This document shows positions 61,002 to 64,000 of a DNA stretch of 64,000 bases, piece by piece (the first letter of the stretch is position 1; every line of letters begins with the position of its first letter). The translations under genes and the position numbers were made by a program. The stretch lies in NCBI RefSeq assembly GCF_001899075.1, contig NZ_MKVA01000005.1, positions 62,001 to 126,000 of the forward strand. Reading direction: 5' to 3'. Origin of the DNA: Devosia sp. 67-54 (GTDB taxonomy: Bacteria; Pseudomonadota; Alphaproteobacteria; Rhizobiales; Devosiaceae). The notes beneath the pieces were generated by a model. It made no database searches. It saw only the letters and a list, made by a program, of their open reading frames with translations, and had not been told where the DNA came from.

Positions 61002-62383
61002 CTACTCGCTCCAGCTCAACCTCGCGCCCCGCCACAATTCGTGGAACTCGGCGTAGGTGACGGGATCGCCATACTGCTTGTAGAGGCAGCGGCCGGAGTC
61101 GACGAGGTCGTAGGCGAACCAGCTCTTTCCGCCGGCGAGGGCGATGCGCGGCTGCATGCCGTTCCACACTTCGCCGTCGCAGGTGAAGGGCAGGGCGACG
61201 GGGCGGTCCCGAGCGGCGTCGGCGGTGGCGTCCTGCAGCGCCAGCGTCCATTGGCCGTGATCGGACTCGCAATCGCGGTCGCAGGCGAGCGTGCCGAGGT
61301 CGCCATATTGGCCGAGGAAGGCGATGCGCGGCTGGCCGCCGGGTGTCAGCGCGAGGTCGGGGCTTTCGCCGTCGCCGGTGGCGGTCACGGCGTGGCCGTT
61401 CCAGTTCTTGTCGCTGTCGCAGCCGGCATCGCACCAGAAATAGATGAGCTGGTGGGCGAGGCTCGGCTGGCTCATGTCGGAGCCGGCGAACAGTACGGCG
61501 CGCGGGCGACCGTCGGGCAGGACGTCGAGTCCCAGGTGGGGTTGGGGTAGGAGCCGTAGCCGGTGTCGATGACGCGGGTGCGCTGCCAGCGATCGAGCGA
61601 GTCGCAGCCGGCGTCGCACTGGTAGTAGTACAGCCCCTCTTCAAGCGGCGTGCCGTCCTTGTCGAGGGCGTAGACCTTGGCGAGCAGGCGCAGCTTGCCG
61701 CCCGGCGCCACGGCCAGCGCGACCTGGTCCCAGAGCTCGGTAACGTATTGGCTCGGCTTCATGGCGAGATTGGTTTCGGTCCAGTTCTCGGCATCGGTAC
61801 ACGCGGCGCGGCAGGTCAGGTGGAACGTGCCGTAGTGATCGGGCTCGGCGATGTAGTTGGCATCGACGTAGGCGAAATGCGGATTGCCTTCGGAGTCGAT
61901 GGCGAAGCTGTGCTCGGGAATCCTGAATTCGAACAGGCCGGTGAAGGTGCCTTCGGCACTGTTGGCGACCGGAACGAGACTCCATTGCGTCCGGTCGGTG
62001 CAGCTGTCGTTGCACTCGGCGTAATAATACATGCGGCCGGCGCCGGCCGCGCCCGACCCGAAGCCGGTGATCAGCAGCCGGGGCTTGCCGTCCGGCGTCA
62101 CGCCGATCTGGACGCCGATGGGCCGGCTGACCTCAAGGCTCGCCTCTCGCCAATTGCTTTCGGCTTCGCAGGCGGCGGCGCAGTAGCGATAGTACACGAC
62201 GTCGCCGGTCGGCTTGTCGTAGCCGGTGAAGGCGGCGTGCAGCCCGCCCCTGGAGTCGGCGGCGATGTTGGCACTGGCCGATTCCTGTGCCGGGGCGAGG
62301 TAGCGGGCGCCGGCGAGGGCGGGCAACGCACAAAACAGGGACATCGCAGCGAGCGCGGCTGCGAAAAGACGAGTCAGACGCAT
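61002..62383 (-). pseudogene. exported Cys-pair repeat protein, frameshifted
   Basis: A secreted protein (signal peptide MRLTRLFAAALAAMSLFCALPALA, start ATG at 62383) made of six similar units, each with a D-G-x-P-R-like strand turn and a C-x3-C-x5-W motif (first four at residues 68-78, 124-134, 191-201 and 256-266). The upstream part (62383 to about 61540) and the downstream part (about 61540 to 61002) lie in different frames but continue the same repeat pattern. One extra C in the run at about 61538-61547 (minus strand) would restore a single 460-residue frame. This may be a true mutation, programmed shift or sequencing error. It looks like a six-bladed beta-propeller stabilised by disulfides; no named family recognised. 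Confidence 0.7.
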
Positions 62384-62705
62384 GGGTTGGAGGCAGTCCT
62401 TCGGGCGGGGAGACAAGAGCGCGCGCCCGCTAGCATCGGCTGCCTGAACCGAAACTGACTGGGAGCCATCCGCGAGGTGTTCGATTGTGACACTAAATTC
62501 GTGGGGGCGGCCGGCGGCGGTTAAGATGTTTTTAACAATCGAAGCGGGATCATCCACAGAAGAAAGCCGCGATCGCGCCGCCGGGGGATTCCCCTGACTC
62601 AGTCCCCTATCTAGGTTGGCTGCAAGGCACGATTCGTAGGCGACCTGCGTGCGTAAGTTCCTTTGAGTACAGCGTTTTTCTTTCACGCTCACCCAGCGGG
62701 ACCAG
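62384..62705. other. 322-bp divergent intergenic region
   Basis: Between the Cys-repeat gene and the YbjN-family gene. It contains a 9-base perfect inverted repeat (TTCGATTGT at 62480-62488; ACAATCGAA at 62535-62543) with a smaller GTTAA...TTAAC repeat inside. Presumably holds divergent promoters. No gene is supported here. Confidence 0.5.
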
Positions 62706-63209
62706 ATGACACATCTTCACCAGTTCGAGCCCGATCGTACCGTCCATCCTGTCGACATCATCGAGCATATCGCGGCCATCAACGACTGGAGCTTCGAGCG
62801 CCAGGATACCGACGAAATCTCGATTTCGGTGCGCGGCTCGTGGAGCGACTACCACGTGTCGTTCAACTGGATGGAAGACCTCGAGAGCCTGCACATCGCC
62901 TCGGCGTTCGACCTCAAGGTGCCCGAAGCGCGGCGGCCGGAGGTGAAGCAGCTGATCGCGCAGATCAACGAGCAGCTCTGGATCGGCCATTTCGACATGT
63001 GGAACAATGAAGGCGTGGTGCTGTTCCGCAATTCGCACCTGCTGAGCGGGGGCGCCGACGTGTCGCCGCAGCAATGCGAGGCGCTGCTGAGCTCGGCCAC
63101 CGAGAGCTGCGACCTCTATTACCAGGCGTTCCAGTTCGTGGTGTGGGCGGGCAAGTCGGCCAGCCAGGCGCTCGAGAGCGTGCTGTTCGAGACCGTGGGC
63201 GAAGCTTGA
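62706..63209 (+). CDS. YbjN-domain protein
   Basis: A 167-residue protein of the YbjN family (type III secretion chaperone-like fold). It has WSFERQDTDEISISVRGSWSDYHVSFNWMEDLESLHIASAFDLKV and the conserved LWIGHFDMWNNEGVVLFR. Family members are regulators or chaperones of unclear role; in Alphaproteobacteria the gene often precedes proC, as here. Its TGA overlaps the proC TTG (TTGA). Confidence 0.9.
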   Translation: MTHLHQFEPDRTVHPVDIIEHIAAINDWSFERQDTDEISISVRGSWSDYHVSFNWMEDLESLHIASAFDLKVPEARRPEVKQLIAQINEQLWIGHFDMWNNEGVVLFRNSHLLSGGADVSPQQCEALLSSATESCDLYYQAFQFVVWAGKSASQALESVLFETVGEA

Positions 63210-64000
63210 GCCTCAACGACATCGGGCCGGTGGTCCTGGTCGGCGCCGGCAAGATGGGACTGGCGCTGGCCAGGGGGTGGATCGCCGGCGGGCTGCCGCC
63301 GAGCCGGCTGGTGCTGGTCGATCCGTTCCCCAGCGATGCCGCGAAGGCCTTTGCGGCAGAGGTTCAGGTGCGCCTCCTGAAGAGCACGGAACATGTGCTG
63401 ACGCATGTGCTGGTGCTTGCGGTAAAGCCGCAGTCGATGGCCGAGGCCATGGCGCAAGTCCAACCCAGCGTAGGGCGGCAGACGCTGGTGATCTCGATCG
63501 CGGCCGGAATCTCGCTGAAGACGCTGAGCCAGGGGCTGGGCACCGCGCGGGCGGTGCGCTGCATGCCGAACACGCCGGCGCAAATCGGCAAGGGCATCAC
63601 CGGTGCGGTGGGACTCGAGATCAATGCCGCCGACCGCGAGGTGACGCAGGCGCTGCTGGGCGCGGCGGGCGACCTCATCTGGTTCGACGACGAAAGCAAG
63701 CTCGATGCGGTGACGGCGGTGTCGGGGTCCGGGCCGGCCTATGTGTTCTATCTGGTCGAGGCGCTGGCCGTGGCCGGGATGCGGCAGGGACTCGAGCCGG
63801 GGCAGGCGATGCAGCTGGCGCGGCAAACGGTGGTCGGGGCGGCCTCGCTGATGGAGGCCGATACGCAGTCGGTCTCGATTCTGCGCGAGAACGTGACGTC
63901 GCCGAAGGGGACGACGGCGGCGGCGCTGGCGGTGCTGATGGCGCCGGACGGGCTCGAGGCGCTGATGGACCGGGCGGTGCTGGCGGCGCGGATGCGTTCG
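63206..64000 (+). CDS. proC: pyrroline-5-carboxylate reductase (3' end outside window)
   Basis: The first 265 residues of ProC, which reduces 1-pyrroline-5-carboxylate to proline with NAD(P)H. The Rossmann motif VLVGAGKMGLALARGW, MPNTPAQIGKGITGA and the C-terminal AVSGSGPAYVFYLVEAL plus ENVTSPKGTTAAAL are present. The family is about 265-275 residues, so only a few are missing. The start is probably the TTG at 63206 overlapping the upstream stop; an in-frame GTG at 63230 is an alternative. Confidence 0.95.
   Translation, partial: MSLNDIGPVVLVGAGKMGLALARGWIAGGLPPSRLVLVDPFPSDAAKAFAAEVQVRLLKSTEHVLTHVLVLAVKPQSMAEAMAQVQPSVGRQTLVISIAAGISLKTLSQGLGTARAVRCMPNTPAQIGKGITGAVGLEINAADREVTQALLGAAGDLIWFDDESKLDAVTAVSGSGPAYVFYLVEALAVAGMRQGLEPGQAMQLARQTVVGAASLMEADTQSVSILRENVTSPKGTTAAALAVLMAPDGLEALMDRAVLAARMRS

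Noticed and set aside
62549-62560. DnaA-box-like TCATCCACA suggesting an origin
   Set aside because: One mismatch to the consensus, single copy and no cluster or AT-rich unwinding region.
1-64000. CRISPR arrays, tRNA or rRNA genes, transposases, phage genes
   Set aside because: None seen on reading both strands. The direct and inverted repeats found are intergenic elements without a CRISPR-type spacer pattern.

Overview
The window is high-GC bacterial DNA with dense gene packing, many GTG/TTG starts and many 1- or 4-base stop/start overlaps. Its gene content points to Alphaproteobacteria, most likely Hyphomicrobiales and perhaps a Devosia-like genus (inference from gene content only). Supporting features are a PuuE-UraD fusion, PuuD-type urate oxidation, an L25/Ctc-pth pair, lgt-NDUFAF7-like-pgeF, YbjN next to proC, a bc1 operon and an ECF42-type sigma factor with DGPF proteins. 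I see no rRNA, tRNA, CRISPR array, phage, transposase or replication origin.

Layout. 0-4 kb: an acyl carrier protein convergent with an acyl-CoA/acyl-ACP ligase, then a small minus-strand operon (YbaY/META envelope protein, CDA-type deaminase, RibD_C-type reductase). 4-23 kb: a purine-degradation island. On the minus strand are allE-allA and puuE/uraD-GST. On the plus strand are uraH-xdhA-xdhB-xdhC, a BMP-type ABC importer (ATPase, two permeases, binding protein), puuD, guaD and glcB. Together they import purine bases or nucleosides and run guanine/xanthine -> urate -> 5-hydroxyisourate -> OHCU -> allantoin, and then (after an allantoate step not encoded here) ureidoglycine -> ureidoglycolate -> glyoxylate -> malate. 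Long GC-rich inverted-repeat elements punctuate this island. 23-32.6 kb: a CocE-type hydrolase, a small membrane protein, DNA topoisomerase IB, a GGDEF-EAL protein, an MFS exporter, a stand-alone receiver domain and a membrane-bound winged-helix-like/TPR protein.

32.6-41 kb: murD2-like and murL-like genes (the alternative route to D-Glu in peptidoglycan) with a phosphoesterase, two Nudix enzymes, a glutathionyl-hydroquinone reductase, a GNAT acetyltransferase preceded by an apparent leader peptide and terminator, a CCA-adding enzyme and a DUF1059 protein. 41-46 kb: hemF-trmL, divergent from petABC (bc1 complex), then apt. 46-53 kb: a DMT transporter, two MaoC dehydratases behind a perfect 16-bp palindrome, ychF, a VapBC-like pair, pth-rplY and a repetitive exported protein. 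53-57 kb: an ECF42-type sigma factor with three DGPF/YciI proteins, each preceded by a similar promoter-like motif, then prs. 57-64 kb: lgt-SAM methyltransferase-pgeF, ubiK, a phosphoesterase, a frameshifted exported protein with six Cys-pair repeats, a YbjN-family protein and proC (cut by the window end).

The observations most worth following up are the murL/murD2 pair, the leader-peptide attenuator ahead of the GNAT gene, the ECF42/DGPF regulon with its shared promoter motif, the Cys-pair repeat protein, and the inverted-repeat elements inside the purine island.
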